Shown here: piece by piece, positions 22,721 to 37,700 of the stretch
How the letters are laid out: every line of letters starts with the position of its first letter
How positions within the stretch are numbered: position 1 is the first letter of the stretch
Source: Thermoplasmata archaeon
GTDB lineage: Archaea > Thermoplasmatota > Thermoplasmata > GCA-020350865
Assembly: GCA_020351895.1 (NCBI GenBank)
Contig: CP070672.1
Location: forward strand, 2,427,710 to 2,466,662
Length of the DNA: 38,953 nucleotides
Direction of reading: 5' to 3'
Made by a program: the position numbers and the translations under genes
The notes under the pieces: model-generated
Told to the model about the DNA's origin: nothing
Databases searched by the model: none
Seen by the model: the letters and a program-made list of their open reading frames with translations, nothing else

Positions 22721-25700
22721 ATGATGGATGAGGAAATTGAATATTGTGAAGGGAAGAATAGGATAAAGGACATATGGCGCTCGACAAGGTGGACATTGAG
22801 AGCATTTGCGGTTTTTGCCGTAGCAATCATGATACTATCAGCATTTGCTATTGCTCCATACAGGTATACTGAGACAATTGATATTCCCCAGATTAAACAA
22901 ACACCATACGAAAAAACATTTCCATCTGGTTACTATGATGCAGAATTGACATTAGACAACATACAAGATGAAACCAACATTATTGTTACTTTCGACAATA
23001 TCCCAGGAAATCTTGATTACGAGGAAGTATACTTCGATGGAAGCCAAATTGGCCGCTTTGGAGCCGGAATGACGAATATTTTCTTGATAACTTTAATAGC
23101 AGATTTTCCACCAGCGACTCATCACCTTCTATTCAGAGTAGGTGATGGCATGTATATTAAGATCGAGGAGGCTCATGGAGATAATGTACCGATTTCGGTA
23201 GATACCGTGGTTACTGGTTCTACATTCTTTAAAAAAGATGAGGGAAATCCTGGAATTTATACTGTAAATTTTGCTTTAGGCGAACTCCCAGATGACGAAA
23301 CAGCATATACCATTACACTTAACCAATTATCGGTTCCTGCCCTACCGTTTACATACATGGCGATCGATGATGGTGTCATATTTGAATATGACATTATAGC
23401 AGACGCTTATGTCGAATTTACCTTGCCGCCAGGTGCAGACGCATTTAGAATGGTTTGTGATCAAGTAATGAATTTTGACCTATGGCTCAATTATGACCCA
23501 ACTTGGACATGGGAATATTACATTTATCCTAGATTTGAATGGACTACATTTCACGCTGAATATGATTCATATTCTGAAGATATTGATGAGCTAGTGGTAG
23601 GGCTTGATGCAAATGGTGATATGTACCATCCCCCTACTTTAGCTCAAATTCAGGGAATATCCCTAAAAGTTCCTGTATATGATGAAACAACATCATATAT
23701 CGTGAGTTCGAAATTCGAAGTGACTGGCAGTGATACTGAACCCCCGCGAGATGTTATAATTGAGATAGGATATGAGCATGTTTGCTCCTTTAAAAGACCG
23801 GGGCTTGACTTAAGTATAGATCACCATGTGAGTGATATTTCTAACCCCATGAACGAATATGTAAGTGAAAATGCAGAACTCGCACTATCTAGCACTCTAC
23901 CCGGTGAACAGGCATATGTCAGTGTTCCAGTTCGTATCTATTCAGGTCTACCCGGTATTTTAACTTTGCATGATGTGTTTGTTTTGGGGATAGAAATCCC
24001 AAACGCTGACCCCAATGTTGATTATGACCTCGATGGTCTTACATCTGGAGAGGAACAGGATATGGGACGTCTCCGTTCGAGGGATTATAAAAAATTAAAG
24101 TATGATGGGTTTGATTGGTTCTATCATGAAATTAATTTTCCGAATGGTGGTGGGACTACAGGAGGGGATGATCCAGGGGACCCACCGGAACTTTCCATCA
24201 CTTTACCTCTTAATGATCTTTCGAATGAGGTTGTCATTGAAGCTACGATGCAAATTGAAGGACTGCCTCTGACAGGGGGTGTAAGGGATGTTGAATTCGA
24301 GGACTCGGACAATACACAGAATACTCCTGTCTCTTCGTTTGTTGCCGATTTTGACAATGATAGGGATATGGATGTAGTGGTTACGAATGAGGGTTCGGAT
24401 GAATTCACATATTTCAAGAATAACGGTGATGGTTCGTTTTCTTCAGGGATCAATTATAAGACAGGTCAAGCTTCTGATTCCCCAAAAGTAATTATTGCTG
24501 CTGATTTTGATAACGATGGGGATTTAGACGTCATTACAGCCAATCATGGAACCGACACGATATCATATTTTAAAAACGAATTCAAAGAGAATGACGGATA
24601 TGATGATGGAAGGCTGTTTGATAGCGGTCCTTACAATGATGGCATCAATGATAACAGAAGAAGGGATAATGTGGGTTCAGGCTCCCAGCCTATAGATTTA
24701 GCCTGTGCCGATTTTGACAATGATGGTGACCAAGACCTAGTTATTGCGAATAATGGACTGATTAGTTACTCCTTTTTGTCAAACGACGGGACAGGTCATT
24801 TTGCACCTAAAAAGAATTATGATGTCGATGGTATAGGGAGTGGAAATCCTAGCTCGATAGAAGCATCGGATGTCGACAATGATAACGATGAGGATATCAT
24901 AGTCGCCAGTTATTCCACTGATGACACCATTCGTATGGTTTCGGTTTTCAAGAATAACGGGAACGGAATATTTGAAAACCAGGAAAATTATAAAACGCAT
25001 AATAAACCAATAGAGGTGATATCGAGGGACATCAATGACGATGATTTAAACGATTTGATTGTGTTGACTAAAGAAGGTGATGGATCTAACAATAAATTCG
25101 ATTATTTCGTCAACGATGGTATCGATAGATTATTTGATGACGACAATGATGATACTAATTCAAATGGTAATAGATTGGATTTCAACATCGATACCCAGCC
25201 AACAGGCATGGATATCGCAGATTTTACCAGTGATGGAATCCCAGATGTATTTATAAGTACAGCAGCAGCCAATTCAATATATTATTATTATCATAATCCC
25301 GGCGATACTAATCCATTTGACTCTAAGACAGATTTAAATGTCGATCACCCTTCGCAAGACGTATGTCTTGAGGATTTTGATTTAGATGGCGACGTTGATA
25401 TTGGGGTTATTCTCAACGAAGTGTCTGGCAGTAAATTCCATTATATTGAAAATCTTAATCTCACTCCAAACTATGTAACACTTGATATCGGAAACGACGA
25501 CATCATAGATTGGGTATACGATGGAAATTTAAGGGGAGCTGTAAGTGTTCCAGATTTCTCAGCTGCGATAAATAGGTATATCGCAGAAAACAAAGGGGAT
25601 CCCGAAGCCCCGATCACAATACCCTTTGAAATTACTTCAGATTCCATTGGAGTTATTAAGGTATCAAATATTTTAATTAAATACAAGATAATATTTTCGA

Positions 25701-28700
25701 ATCCTTACGATTGGGACACCGACAATGATGGGCTCAAAGATGGATGGTATGATATTGATGGTACGGGTGATTATGATGAATTATGGGATGAACCAGGAGA
25801 AAGACAATTTCTGACTGATCCTGTTGATGCAGATTCTGACAACGATTACTTTGAGGATGGACCCGAGCAGAAATATTGGGAACTCCACCCACAACCTTTA
25901 ACAGATTATGATATCTTTTATCTAGCCGATGAAGATTCTGATGATGATAGACTTTTAGACGGTGAGGAAGTAAGAGAAAGCGATACAGAACCGTACAACG
26001 AAGATACAGACAGCGATAGTCTCTTAGATTCAGATGAGTGGACATCTTATATCGTTGATGGATACTTTAATAAGGAATATATATATGATTACACCCTAAA
26101 CCAATTTGATACCACTTCTTTCAATACAGGTAAATATTATTTAAGTGACACGCAAGATTATAGAATCAACGTGTATCTTTATTCCGTCATAACTATCGAT
26201 GTGGGTAATGTCGGACCAGATGGCTTAGAACAGACTCTAAATGATATTTTTCTTAACAATGTGGAAATCCAATTCGATGGGGTGCAAGAAACCGATGTAG
26301 AAACATGGACTTCATTTGACGAATCATCTCCAATTAGTGGTGAATATATCATATATGAGCGGCGGACAATTTCCATTGCAAAATGGTTATCATCAGGGAC
26401 GCATGATTACGAGTTCAAGATAATGCCCGATATAGTTGGAGGCCCGAATCTTAACTCTCTTGAGGTAACACTTGAAAGGTTGTGTTCCGAGCATCAACGC
26501 ATCGATCCCTTAGAATTGGACATCGACCTAGACAGTTTAATAGATGGGTTTGAGGTAAAGAACTCTATTAATCCGTTAAGGAGTGATTCTGACGGGGATG
26601 GTCTTTCAGATTATGAAGAAGTAAATTATGATACAAATCCAAATGACTTTTCCGTAAAGGATCTCAATCCAAATAATCCTGATACAGATGGAGATGGTGT
26701 AAGTGATGCTATTGAGATCGGGAAGGTTGGTTATGACGGTGACAATGGAGCAACTGTAACAGATCCTCTTGACAGAGATACCGATAACGATGGGCTGCCC
26801 GATGGCTGGATAGACGGTTGGACATTCGATATAAAATACGGGTGGCATTTCGACGATAGCTTAGTGGATGGGCAAATACAAATTTACGAGGGAGAAGATT
26901 TTGATGGAAATGGGCAGTTTGATAATACAGCATTGAATTGTGAGCATTCTAATCCAGGCCAAATATGGGAGACAAATCCGCTTAATCCAGATACAGAAGG
27001 TACGCCAGATGGTGATGGTTTATTTGACGGGTGGGAAGCTTTTTACGATTACCAGTATGAAGATCCCCCGGGAACATGGAATTGTGGTGTATGTAGGTTT
27101 ACAATGGGGACTGTAAGTGATGATTCCGATGGGGATGGATTAACTGATCACGAAGAGTATGTTACAGGAACAGATCCAGGCGATCCCGATACAGATGATG
27201 ATATACTTCTTGATGGTGAAGAAATATTCGGTGTATATTTTAGAACAAATGTTAGATTTGGAGCAAGATTTGGTGACTATTATAGACAAGCTTCGTGGGA
27301 TTCGAGCAATACATGGTGGATAGATTTCAGATATCTTGAGTTATGGAAACATCTACAATGGTATGTTTATATAAATGATGATTCTGTAATTCCTTGGAAG
27401 AGATATGTAATAGATTCTACTTCACCAATCATTAGTAATGCTCCTGCCGGTTCACAAGCCGATGCAAGACACTTCACTAATAAATTAGTGGCTAGACTGT
27501 TCGATCAAACGAGAATCTATTACAATATTACAAATGACGAAATATATGTCTGGGAACCATATGCGGATGTGGAGGATAAGGATGAAGATAAATACCTAAA
27601 TGGTATATATTATCTCTTCACATATTCGGCTTCTACACCTATAGGTCATCAAGACCATAATCCATTGTATATTAACCCATTAAGTAGTTCTAGGATTGAT
27701 TTTCGATTCCAGGAACTCTATAAAGGTCCGAATCCATTTGATCCCGATTCTGATGCAGATAGGATTTTGGATGGCGATGAACAGTACTCAAATTGCGGAT
27801 ATCCCTTCAACACAAATTGGTATGATGATTTTGATTTCGATGGTCTAATAAATGTGCTCGATCCGGATTCCGATAATGACGGTATACAAGACGGTCTTGA
27901 GGACAGACGGATTAAGGTGTCAAATCCTCCCTATTCAGAACCACCATTATCTTGGGATGTTGATCAGGATGGCTTTGCGAACATGGTAGATCTGGATTCT
28001 GACAATGACGGAATTTTAGATAAGATAGAGCGAGCCTGGTATGCAGATACTGACAACGACGGATTTGATAATATAATAGATCCAGATTCTGATGGTGATG
28101 GACTCTGGGATGGTTTATACGATACTGGTGTTGATGGATTAGCTGATATGGACGAAACTGGATATAATTTAGGGCCAGACAATCTTCCTTATTCTTTTGA
28201 TGATCCGAGTGAAAATATGGACCCAAACAATGACAATTGGAGGGATTATGGTATCGATGGTCTTCCAGATGTATTGGAACCAGGATATAATTTAGGCCCT
28301 GATGGTTTACCCTATACTTATGATGAGGATGCCTCGGGAAACCCACTTGAATTTATGGATCCATCGAATGATAACTGGCGAGATTCGATAATTCCGAATG
28401 GGAGATGGGATATAGGTGAAGGAACAGAGAATAACTCCCGCTGGGATTTCGGAGAGAGAACAGAATTGAATCATCACAGGGAATCAAACGAACTCGGGGA
28501 GGATATTAATCTAAACGGTAGCAAGGATGCATTGGAAACCGATCCACTCAAATGGGATACCGATTTGGATGGTCTCTCAGATGGTGGAGAGCTTTCAAAT
28601 GTTGAGTTCATTTACGAAGCGGAGGATTACTCATTTTTACCAAGCCAAATAGTAAATGATGGTAGCGCGGGAGATAGGAAAGCTGTGAAAAATGTGGATT

Positions 28701-31700
28701 TCTCGACTATGGATGACGGACCATCTATCATACATAAACCCGAGACTGTTGCAATTGCGAATAGAGATTTGATTTTGTATGCTGTTATCCTTGATGATGA
28801 CTCTATTACATCAGCAGAGTTATATTACAGAAGTATTGGTGGAACATCTTGGATTGCTTCACCGGTTTCTTCAAATGTCAATACTTATCAATTTACTATT
28901 CCCGGTTCGGCTGTCCAACTACCTGGGCTCGAATACTATATCGAGGCAATAGACAGTGAATCAAATGAAAACAAACTTCCGAGATCCGAATTCGATAATC
29001 CTCCGAATTTCGAATCCGACTACTTTACTGTTACAATAGCACCATTTACCATTAAACATACTCCTATTGGAGGAAGTTGTAAATCCCGTGACATAGAATT
29101 TATAGCTGAAGCGTATGATGATGATTCCAACTCAGGTGATATTACAGTTACATTATATTATAGAGATAGCGGTGATACGGATTGGAATACATACCCCTCT
29201 GAAACTCTTACTCCTCAAGGCAATGGAATTTATTCATATACATTAACAAGCTTACCAAATAATGATTTGGAGTACTACATTGAAGCTACGGATAGTAGTC
29301 CTACAGATTCCATTAAAGATCCTATCAATGGAGATATAAATCCATATCTAATCGATATATTTATTAACCCAAATCCAGGACCAATCGAGGATTTGAAAGC
29401 AATATCTGTTGATGATGATCCCGCCAATAGCATAATAAATCTTGTTTGGACAGCATCAGGGAGGGATTATGATCCTGTCAATAATTTACACTATGGCCAG
29501 GTTGATGAATACAGAATCAGGTATACGGATGTTGATCCATCAAGTTATGGCTTGTTAGATGATTGGTGGGATGATATCCCGAATGAAATTGTATTAAATA
29601 ATCCAAAAATTGCATATTCCCAAGAGGAATATGAAGTTACAGGTTTATCATCCGGAACCTATTGGTTTGCAATAAAGGCTAAGAATTATCTACCCAGTGA
29701 ATTATTCTCTATTTCGTTTAATACTCCCTATGCACCTACAGATCTTGCCGAACCTTCGGCTCCAACTGGATTGAAGGCTTATGATTTTGGATCTATCCCA
29801 AATAAAGTATATCTGTGTTGGAATTCAAATCCAGAATCAGACATTAACAATTATAAGATATATCGGGGAACTTCCCCAGGTTCATTAACACATATTACTA
29901 CCACCACTTCTACATTTTTGATTGATGATACTACATATGGTCTTGATGATGGCTCTACATACTACTACCATGTGACTGCTGTAGATCAAACTGCATTAGA
30001 GAGCATACCATCTATAGAAGTAAGTGCGATACCCGCTTTCGAAAATCGGTTGATAGTAGTACCACAAACCGATCTCCTTGAAACCCTTAGTTACAGGTTC
30101 TATGTAAGAGCGAAACTAGAGCCATATGCGAGTAGCGGGCATTTACAACTAAGAGTGAAGGACAAATCGAATACTGCATTAGTGCGGAACACCGATGAAA
30201 CAGAACTTTCCAGGGGCTATCATTGGTATTGTACGGAAACTTTCTCTGGTGTATCGGAGGTTTTCCTTGAAGCATTCGATATGGCTTCAGATTCGGACAG
30301 GCCCTCGATATTGGTGGACAGGGTTATCCTGGCAAGAATCTATGAAGGAGTGGATGTGGAGCCCGATCAGATTCTTGACATATCCAGCGGGTCTGCTCAA
30401 TTTGATGTGACACTATCAACGGGAGGTGATGAATCTATTTATATCACTGGGGGGACCATGACAATATATGCTGGTGATGACAGCACACCAAATGACCTCG
30501 ATAATCCCACATTGAAGATATGTCATTCGTCCGAAACACTAATTTGGAATCATTATGGTCTCATGACCGGAGGTGAAGAAGAGATTCTCGATGTAACACA
30601 GGAGGTCAATAGATATCTAAACAGCCCTGAAAATTCATTGCGATCAAATGTCGTTTCATTTAAAGTAGAAGTGAAATCGGCAACTGCTACTGACAAAGTG
30701 AAAATTAAAAATATTCAGTTCAATGTAAAATCCTATTTCGCGGACCCAACAATGACCGATACTGATGATGACGGTTTACCAGATGGCGATGAGGTTCAGG
30801 CAAGAGAAACAGATAACAAACCTAATTGGTATGCTACTGATCCGGGTGATAGAGATACTGATGGAGACACAATCGATGATGGAGTTGAGCTCTTAGGTTG
30901 GGATATCTTCATTGAACATGGAAACGATGGAGAAATAATGCATGTCATGTCAAATCCTTTAAAAGTAGATTCAGATGGTGATGGCATCTACGATTTCGAG
31001 GAGATTAACAATGCAGTGAATTATCATGTAGATGCAGAGGAGACATCAGATATCATCGACGATGGTGGCATAAGTATCATCGATTCTGGAAATAATGATA
31101 TGACTTCCTTTTATGTTGGAGATGCCGACAACGATGGTAACAATGACATCGTAGTAACCCGCGGAAGTGGTGTAAATACAGTGAAAATCTACAGATGGGA
31201 TGGAAAGGAATGGGTATTTTCTGATGAACTTTCCGTTGGTGTAAACCCTGTGTCTGTTTTCGTTGCAGATGCTGATAACGATGGTGATAATGACATAGTA
31301 ACGGCAAATGCCGATCCGACAAACACAGTGTCAGTATTGAGATGGACAGGTTCGGGATGGTCTAGTCCGAATACTCTACCTGTTGGTGCAAATCCCTCCT
31401 CAGTATTTGTAGCAGACGCAGATAATGATGGAGATAATGACATTGTAACTGCGAATACGAATGACAATACGGTCACTATTTATGAGTGGACTGGATCGAC
31501 ATGGAGCAAACGCAATCCTGATAAAACTGTTGGGAGCGGACCGGTATGCGTGTATGTTGCAGATGCCGATAACGATGGTCAATATTATGATATAATTACT
31601 GTAAATAAAAATCCTGCAGGGGATGACACGGTTTCTATTTTGATATGGTCGGGTTCCGATTGGGGGCCCCCAGATAATCATATTGTTGGATCAGATCCTT

Positions 31701-34700
31701 CCTCAGTATTTGTAGCAGATGTAGACAACGATGGCGATAATGATATCATTACGGCGAACACCGGAAGTGATTCAGTTACAATACTTGAGTGGACCGGAAC
31801 TGGATGGAGCTCATCGGATATACCTGTTAGAGCCGGACCCACCTCAGTATTCGTAGCAAATAGTGATAATACAGTAGATTCCTCTCACAATTGTAATGAT
31901 ATTGTCACTATAAGTGGTGCAGATAATATGGCTTCGATACACAGGTGGGTGGGGACCGGAGGCGTCAAATGGGCAGATAGAGTCGATATAGACACAGTAG
32001 AGTCATATTCCGCTGTATTTATGGCAGACGCAAATAACAATGATTTGAAAGAAACTACAGAGAGATTCACGGGTAATGATGTCCAAAGATGGTTCGAACT
32101 TCCCAGAAAACCAGCAAACGGTAAAATAGCAATAGAATTCAACGATGTGATACAGGATCCGAGTACCTATTCCGTTTCCATGATAAGCGGTGTGATCTTA
32201 TTCAAGAATACAAACATTCCCGGGGCGGGTATTGAGATAGAAGTAAAATACAACTATTCCTCGGACTATGAGATTGTTGCCTTGAAGGGCGATAAGATCT
32301 GGATAAGTTCATCAACCATGCATGAAGTGTATTATCCCGAGAAAATAGACGATTTACCTGTTGGTGATATAGCTAGTGGAACTCCTTATGCCATAGCAAT
32401 TGGCGATGCAAACAATGATGGAAATAACGATGTGGTTTCCGTAAACTATGATGTTAATCAATTATCAATATTTGAATGGAAAATAAACGGATACGAAATT
32501 GAGGACGTATGGGATATTCCAGGCGGACCTAAATCGGTCGTAATCGAAGATGTCGACAACGATGGTGATAACGATATTGTCACTGCAAATTATGATTCAA
32601 ATAAAATCAGTATCCTGGCATGGCATTATGATGATTGGGCATCCAGTTCTGACGATGGAGGGTATAGCGATCTGCCAGTGGGATTAAACCCGATTTCGGT
32701 TTTTGTTGGAGATGCAAACAACGATGACTTTAATGATATCGTGACTGCCAATAGAGGTTCAAATACAATCACCATTTGGTTGTGGGACGATTCTGCTAAG
32801 GGATGGAGCCGAGAATTACCTGATCTCCCTTGCGGAAACAATCCCTCATCTGTTTATATTGACGATGCGAATAATGATGATTTTAATGATATCGTGATAG
32901 CTAACGAAGGATCAAATACTGTCACCATATGGTTGTGGGATGACTCTGCTGAGTTATGGAACCGAATATCGCCTGATCTCAATAGCGGCATCAATCCTTT
33001 ATCGGTCTATATTGGGGATGCGAATAATGACGGTTACAATGATATCATAACCGCCAACAGCGGTGAAACAACCGTAACTGTATTGATCTGGCAATCTGAT
33101 GTAACTTGGTCTCCCACGACCCTAGATCTGGGAGCTGGAGTCACACCAATATCCATATACATTAGCGATATCGATAGCGATCATTACAATGATATCGTAT
33201 CCAGGAATATTGATTCGGTGGGTATTTTCAGATGGGATACAAAAAATGACAATTGGAAATCACCTGATAGAATCGATATTACCTCATTGGAGTCCATTGC
33301 AGTAGGAGACGGGAATAAAGACATGTATGATGACATTGTATATGCTGAAACGGATGGTACCACAGCACTTCATCTCATGAATTTAGGACAGATGGTCCTC
33401 GATTTATATGCTCAAAAGAATAGGGCTGTTGTAAAAAGGTTCGGGGAAAACAGGATTTTGAGGAGCAAGGTGAATGTTGATACCAGTACATACTATCAAT
33501 TCCTTGTTCGAGCCAGATTAACAGATACTGAGGATTTCGGAATTCTCGAAACCAAAATATTGGACTCACCAAATAAATTGAATATCCAATTACACAGCCA
33601 GACGTTCGATACCCTTATTCACTCGTATCAATGGTTCAAAACAGAACCCTTCAAATCCAGCACTTCAAAAGTGAGCCTGGTTTTAAACGATATCACAGGA
33701 AGCGCTTCAGATCTCCCCGCGGTTGTCATCGATCAAATCGTATTGGTAAAAACCAGTGAACTCGATGACGAAATCGTAGGAGTCCGTGATCAACCAATTC
33801 CTGGTCCAATAATTGAATCTGTGTATTTAGAGACATCAATAACGCCGTCGGATTACAACAAAGTCGTATATATAGAGGTTGATGTAGATGGTAACGACCC
33901 AGCCATGGTGTCCGAGGCCTCCATGAGGGTCATCAGGATAAATCAGGAGACCGATTTTGATCTAACCGTTGATACCCATGACTTCTTATACACGTTCTTC
34001 AAGGATTTTTCCATATCGAGAGTAATAGATACAAGTGCCAACATAGGGGACACCATCCAGTCGTTGAAAATCTATGTTGATATCCCCAATGGGGTAAATG
34101 GTGTTTCAGTGGCCGTACATATAGGCGGTGAGGTGATCTATACCACAACAATCGATGGTCCTCAGAACGATTATGTTGTATTTAACATCCCAGATTACGA
34201 GATAATCTCACCCACAACAGGTGTCTGTATGGTCTTCACTGTCCCCATTGGGAAATATGTCCAGATCGGAATGCTTGATTCCACCTCGGGAGCTGATCAT
34301 GACCTCGGGGATGCATATATGTTGAGTGAGAACAAATGGCTCCCGCTGAATAAGTTTTCCTGGATGATTAAAATACCTAAATTGTATACCACGACAACCA
34401 TAGATATTGGAGATGACGGAACAGTGGAATGGAGCAGTTCTGCTAAGGATTTCAACACTGTGGTTACAGGTTTTTCACACGAAATAAACCGTTGGTTAGT
34501 GGAGCATCCTAACACCAACGGTGAGGATAAAATATACATACCTATCAGAATAAAGACCGAACGACCGACCACAAATATTGAGATCACGGATTTCAAGATG
34601 CAGTTCCATTCCTTTGCTACTAATCCGAACAATGCGGATACAGATTACGATAATCTCTGGGACGGGGATGAGCTTCAACTCGTTGATTTGGATTCGGTAA

Positions 34701-37700
34701 CAACGGACTTCCTCTCTTACCCGAATGCAACAGATACAGATCACGACGGTGTGAACGACTATATCGAGGTTACTGGGTCGACTTACAAAGCCACGGTATG
34801 GGACTCAACAGGTGTGGGGACTGGTCAAGCGGTAGAAAATCCATATAATGTAATTACAGATCCAATGAATATCGACCACGATGGCGACGGACTCTGTGAT
34901 TTCGTAGAATACCGCAGAACCAATGGTGATTCACTTGATTCTGATTTTGATAATCTGGAGGACAGAAATGAGGTCAGAGTGGTATTCAGAACCAATGCCA
35001 TTAACGGAGTGTATTACAGTGAACTCAACTCTAATTACAACAGTAACCTTAGGGTAGCAGCATTAACAAAAAACAATGACTTAGATCTAGATGAATATAA
35101 AACACCCACAAAATTCACAGGAAATATCCCGGGTACAGCAATTTCGAAGACACCGGAGGGTTATGATGTATGCTCAGATGCAGATACGCTCTATATCGAC
35201 ATACCCGATTCAGGATCAACAAAAGCAATAACGTTCACATATGACATCTCTTCCAGCGATTTGGACCATTTTAGATATCCGAACGCAGATTACGGAATAA
35301 AAAGACAAGAAACTTACTGGATGTGGACCTTACCTTACCATTATGATACAGATTTGGACGATGTTCCCGACGGGTGGATAATGGACTATATGTATGATGA
35401 TTCAGTAGGCTCGGAATCACCGATGAACGGCGAAGATTTGGATAATTCCGGCGATACATTAGGGGATACCAATTATGATGATTATTATGACAGCAGCGAA
35501 ACCTGGCTGGAAACCAATCCGAGGAATAGAGACTCGGAAAATGATAGAATATGCGATGGAGACGAACTATACTTCGATGAAAAATTCAGTTATGGTGGAC
35601 GCGATAATGGTGGATTGGGGATTTGGGGTATAAAAGTATATGATTCGGACGGTGATGGTGTAATCGATCCCTTGGACCAAGAATCAGATGGCGATGGAAT
35701 ACCTGATTATATTGAAAACTGGGATTACGATAGAGAGCTTGACGCTGATTTGATAACCACTGCAACAGAAACACATTATGAAGCACTCAATAAATATGAC
35801 AATCCGTATTTCAAGAATCAGGCGGAGATGAATCCTTACTATCCAGACAGCGATGGTGACGGTTTATTTGATGGTTGGAAGGATTACGGTTTGGATCGTT
35901 TAGAACCAGGTAATACAGAGGAGACAAACAAATTAAATGGAATAGATGATGATCATGACGGCGTTGTCGATGATAACGGATATCCAGGTCCAGATGCAGA
36001 TGGTACAGAATTCAACGGTGTATTTGACTGGGTGGACACCATTGCCAACGGTGTGTGGGACGAGGGAGAAGAATGTGAAGGTTTCGGAGAGCTGGGAGAT
36101 TATACTCCCAGTTACTGGTGGGGAGGTTACGGAACCGACCCCATGGATTGGGATACTGACAACGATTGGCTAATCGATGGATTCTATGATGATTTAGAGG
36201 ATCCCATTGATTATGATGAGGATGGTAACTATGACAGCGGTATTAGTGGAGAAATTCTTCCATATTGGTATGACTTGGATGTTGATGATGTAGATTACGA
36301 TAAACCGGATATACACTGGGGAACTTATCAGTCAGATCCCTTGGAATGGGATACCGACGAAGATAACGTCCCTGATGGAGTTGAGTTCTATTATAATTCA
36401 ATGAGACCCGGTGATCATGCTGGTACTTGGCCGGATGGCTGCTACAATAATGTCGTGAGGTATAAGGACATCGATGGTGATGGTATCAGAAGCATGAAGG
36501 ATATTGATTCAGATGACGATGGATTGACAGATGGGGAGGAGAATTGGAATAATGATACATTTTTGGATGCAATGAGAATACCTGATACTATTCTAGGTGC
36601 ATTTTATTATATTGAAGGAGATCCAACTGATCCGGATTGTGACGACGACAGTCTCTGGGATGGAGCGGAAACATTATGGTTCAATAATTCTGATGAATAT
36701 TCTCCTAATGAGGTACCTCCAACATATCCTTTTGACTGGTACATCAACATATGGGATATCGACTCAAATGATGGCGTTGCATCGGCTGGTGAGGAATATG
36801 ATAATGTTGCCTCAAGTGGTCCCGATTATGATTACACTTATGTAGTTTTTAGAAAAGGGACTTATAATGAAAAGCCAGGGGAGGAGGGTGAAGTTGACTT
36901 TACACATTATAAGGACGACGATGAGAGCGATGATAGTACCTGGACTCAGACTTGGATTGCGTTTGATCCTCTTATGCCAGATTTGCAATTTGTGGGAACA
37001 TTAGACCTCCGAGTTTATTGGTACTATGATGATCAGAATTATTTACCACCTGCAACCACACAATTAATATCAAAATATAAACCTCTAAGTAGACCAAATA
37101 TACCTGTTTTAACTTATGAGGGATATGAGATTTACGTTAAATCAACAGCCCCTCATACATGGGCGTATATCAAATTGGCAGAAGATGATTATGCAGTTTA
37201 CCAATTGGATGTAGGAATCTCGGACACATATAAGGATCATATTTTTTCTGTCACCATTAATACAGATCCTCCTTATGGTGGAATTCATAATTTCGTAAAG
37301 GATCATCAGGAAACTTATGATGGCCGTCCAGCCTTAGATGATGATCAGGATTCAGATGGAATAAGAAATGGAGTTGAATCATGGTATGGAACTAATCCGC
37401 TAGATGCTGATTCTGATGATGATGGTATTATCGATAGTCTGGAATTCTACTGGAAACAAGATAGTGATAATGATGGGAAATGGGTTACTGATCCGGGACG
37501 AATAGGAGAGGGTCTTCCATTCTTTAACAATGGTATCAATGCATTAGATCCCGACTCTGATAACGATGGGATATTAGATGGAACAGAAATAGGATTGACT
37601 CTTGCCGATCTCAGATGGGATGTTATTGACAATCCGTTTGACAATAATCCTGTGACGCAAGAGGATACAAACGGAGATCTTGAACTAAATAATTTTACAG

